Origin: JAXLYX01 sp046351215
GTDB lineage: Bacteria > Myxococcota_A > Polyangia > Polyangiales > Houyiibacteriaceae
Assembly (NCBI GenBank): GCA_046351215.1
Contig: JAXLYX010000010.1
Location: 62,001 to 126,000 of the forward strand
DNA length: 64,000 nucleotides
Direction: 5' to 3'
In this document: in pieces, positions 62,683 to 64,000 of the stretch
How positions within the stretch are numbered: the stretch's first letter is position 1
Layout: each line of letters begins with the position of its first letter
The notes under the pieces: generated by a model
What the model saw: the letters and a program-made list of their open reading frames with translations, nothing else
Told to the model about the DNA's origin: nothing
Databases searched by the model: none
Translations under genes and position numbers: made by a program

Positions 62683-62698
62683 CCATGACATGTCATGG
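62683..62698. promoter_or_regulatory. palindromic activator-type site 1 upstream of cysP
   Basis: CCATGACATGTCATGG is a perfect 16-base palindrome with core TGACATGTCA. Its centre is about 95 bases upstream of the inferred transcript start, the range in which sigma-54 activators bind. An outer pair CATGGGTA/TACCCATG (62632-62639 and 62680-62687) partly overlaps it. Confidence 0.65.
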
Positions 62699-62736
62699 CC
62701 AGGATGACGCATGGCCGCGTTATTTCACGGCGAAAA

Positions 62737-62754
62737 CCCGTGACATGTCACGGG
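62737..62754. promoter_or_regulatory. palindromic activator-type site 2 upstream of cysP
   Basis: CCCGTGACATGTCACGGG is a perfect 18-base palindrome with the same TGACATGTCA core as site 1. The two centres are 55 bases apart, close to five helical turns, so both sites would face the same side of the DNA. It lies about 150 bases upstream of the inferred start. Confidence 0.65.
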
Positions 62755-62806
62755 GCGGCCGCCAACGGTGGATCTTCGGCCCCGAGTCGCGGCGCGCCCC
62801 CTCGGT

Positions 62807-63751
62807 TCAGGCCCGCGAGAGCGAGCGTTCCGAGTGCCGGAGCGGTCGGGGCGGGCTCGCCGACCGCGCGACGAGGGTGACTCCGATCGGATCCCACGGC
62901 ACCCCATCGAAGACCAGGAGGCTCGGACCGAGCTCGCGGTAGGAGGCCTCGGAGAGGAGCCCGAAGTCGACCTCGCGTGCCCCGTGGCGGATCGTGGCGA
63001 GCCCCTCGACCTCGACGAAGTCTCCGTCGCGGAGCTCGACGACGGTCCGGTCGGGAGGGAGGAGCCAGCGCCGCATGCGACCGAGCCAGCCGGGACGCGC
63101 GCTCAGCTCGAACGCATCCTCGTCGACGAGGGCGACCCCGGTCCCGTCCTCGATCAGGTAGCGGCCTCCCGCACGGTCGACCTCTGTCCGTTCCTCTCGA
63201 AAGGCCGCGGAGAGCGGGCTCCCGTAGGCGCCGAACGTGAGCCGGAAGAGGACGCCCGAGGCGAAGCGCGCGAGCTCCGACTTCCATGGAGGGACGGCGC
63301 CTTCGACCGCGCGCGCCTCGCGGGCCGCGAGCGGGCTCCCATCGGGTGCCGAGACGCCCTCCAGGAGCCGGACGCGGCCACGCACTCGGGCTCGGAAGGT
63401 CGCATGGGGATCGAGCTCGACGATCGGAGTGATCGGCATGTTCCTCCGGCGGGCTCGCCAATCGCGGATCACCTCCGGGAGAGTCACGACGAGCCCGATC
63501 GTCGCGAGGAGGCCCCGGAAGACGAACCTGGGAAGCTCGAGATGCGCGTTCCCGAACCGGTGGAGGAGGACGAACACCGCGAGCAGGAGGAGCAGGGCGA
63601 GACCCGGGCGGCGAGCCGGGCTCGACGTCATGCGCCCGAGCGCCTCGAAGCCGTTCTCGTCCCGCGTGCGTCCACCGCAGTCGATGCAGCCGCCGCCCGC
63701 GAGCCCGCGCGCGCCGCAGCGCTCGCACGTGAAGATCGTTCCCTGTCGCAT
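62807..63751 (-). CDS. membrane protein with zinc ribbon and GIDE-like domain
   Basis: 314 residues. N-terminal zinc ribbon (CERCGARGLAGGGCIDCG), two hydrophobic helices (about 50-65 and 75-92), then a domain about 110-285 with FRARVRGRVRLLEGVSAPDG, YLIEDGTGVALVD and GDFVEVEGLA, the layout of GIDE-type (E3 ubiquitin ligase-like) proteins found also in bacteria. Role in bacteria unknown. It starts 9 bases after the downstream end of the truncated gene and is read with it. Confidence 0.65.
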   Translation of the reverse strand: MRQGTIFTCERCGARGLAGGGCIDCGGRTRDENGFEALGRMTSSPARRPGLALLLLLAVFVLLHRFGNAHLELPRFVFRGLLATIGLVVTLPEVIRDWRARRRNMPITPIVELDPHATFRARVRGRVRLLEGVSAPDGSPLAAREARAVEGAVPPWKSELARFASGVLFRLTFGAYGSPLSAAFREERTEVDRAGGRYLIEDGTGVALVDEDAFELSARPGWLGRMRRWLLPPDRTVVELRDGDFVEVEGLATIRHGAREVDFGLLSEASYRELGPSLLVFDGVPWDPIGVTLVARSASPPRPLRHSERSLSRA

Positions 63752-63760
63752 GGCCGCACC

Positions 63761-64000
63761 TCAGGGACGAACGACCAGGGCTCGGCGGCCGTGCTCGAGC
63801 TGGGCGGCGCGCTCCTCGGCCCTCTCCTTCTTCGCGGCGAAGGCCTCGGGGTCCCGGCTGCGCTCGCGTCGCTCGAAGTCGACGGCGTGGTGGAAGACGA
63901 GGTCGTCCGCGTAGCGGCGTTCGAAGGCCGCGCCGCGATCGCGGCCGAGGAGGACGGCGTCCATGCCGGCCGTGCGCGAAGCATCGACGTGCGCGAGGAG
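63761..64000 (-). CDS. unknown protein, C-terminal part only
   Basis: The last 79 codons of a gene that leaves the window on the right; the frame stays open to base 64000. It is rich in Arg, Glu and Ala with a likely helix at its end (AAKKERAEERAAQLEHG). The start at 63964 often shown is internal and not required. No family was recognised. The gene upstream of the GIDE-like gene, 9 bases apart, probably in one operon. Confidence 0.45.
   Translation of the reverse strand, partial: LLAHVDASRTAGMDAVLLGRDRGAAFERRYADDLVFHHAVDFERRERSRDPEAFAAKKERAEERAAQLEHGRRALVVRP

Overview
The window is about 64 kb of very GC-rich DNA with dense gene packing, frequent ATGA/GTGA stop-start overlaps and many GTG starts. 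It carries two Ser/Thr protein kinases of PknB type with N-terminal zinc ribbons, a class III cyclase, a hybrid histidine kinase, a sigma-54 activator, PEGA and chromo-barrel-like proteins, many lipoproteins and outer-membrane barrels. This suggests a Gram-negative member of the Myxococcota (a Polyangia/Sandaracinus-like organism). The assignment is an inference from gene content; no rRNA or tRNA gene is present to test it.

Layout. 1-7739: a multiheme cytochrome locus. An FAD/iron-sulfur oxidoreductase and an octaheme lipoprotein are read leftward. A membrane cytochrome b, a 23-heme periplasmic-type cytochrome, a 10-heme lipoprotein and an outer-membrane barrel protein are read rightward in an overlapping operon. 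Together they encode 41 CXXCH motifs and look like a path from the inner membrane to the outer membrane. 7746-19402: housekeeping and signalling genes (gluQ, DEDDh exonuclease, CPBP protein, gloB, a porin, a Ser/Thr kinase, a PEGA protein, rsmD-coaD, a DUF1704 metallopeptidase and a lipoprotein hydrolase). 19578-21620: prkA; its usual partners yeaH and spoVR lie 12.5 kb away at 34099-36753. 22684-24527: a group II intron with a heavily frameshifted reverse transcriptase, bounded by an 8-bp direct repeat. 24606-26918: two acyl-CoA dehydrogenases behind a palindrome that fits the KstR consensus. 27058-29680: a response regulator and hybrid kinase pair. 29840-53802: mixed genes including phoD, metB, a kinase plus cyclase operon, a PcrA/Rep helicase, an M32 carboxypeptidase, an RNA uracil methyltransferase and mgtE.

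53861-55543 is a compact candidate RiPP cluster: radical SAM enzyme, a 64-residue Cys-containing precursor-like peptide, and a PqqD-like protein, all with overlapping reading frames. 55577-62550 is a sulfate ABC uptake operon (cysP, cysT, cysW, cysA) followed in the same direction by a sigma-54 activator gene and an OprP-like porin. Upstream of cysP there is a near-consensus -24/-12 promoter and two perfect palindromes sharing the core TGACATGTCA, placed where activator sites would be expected, so the locus looks like a self-contained sigma-54 sulfur-uptake regulon. The window ends with a GIDE-like membrane protein and a truncated gene.

No stretch longer than 300 bases lacks a gene or element. 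No CRISPR array, tRNA, rRNA or recognised riboswitch was seen. The multiheme locus and the RiPP-like locus are the best candidates for undescribed systems.
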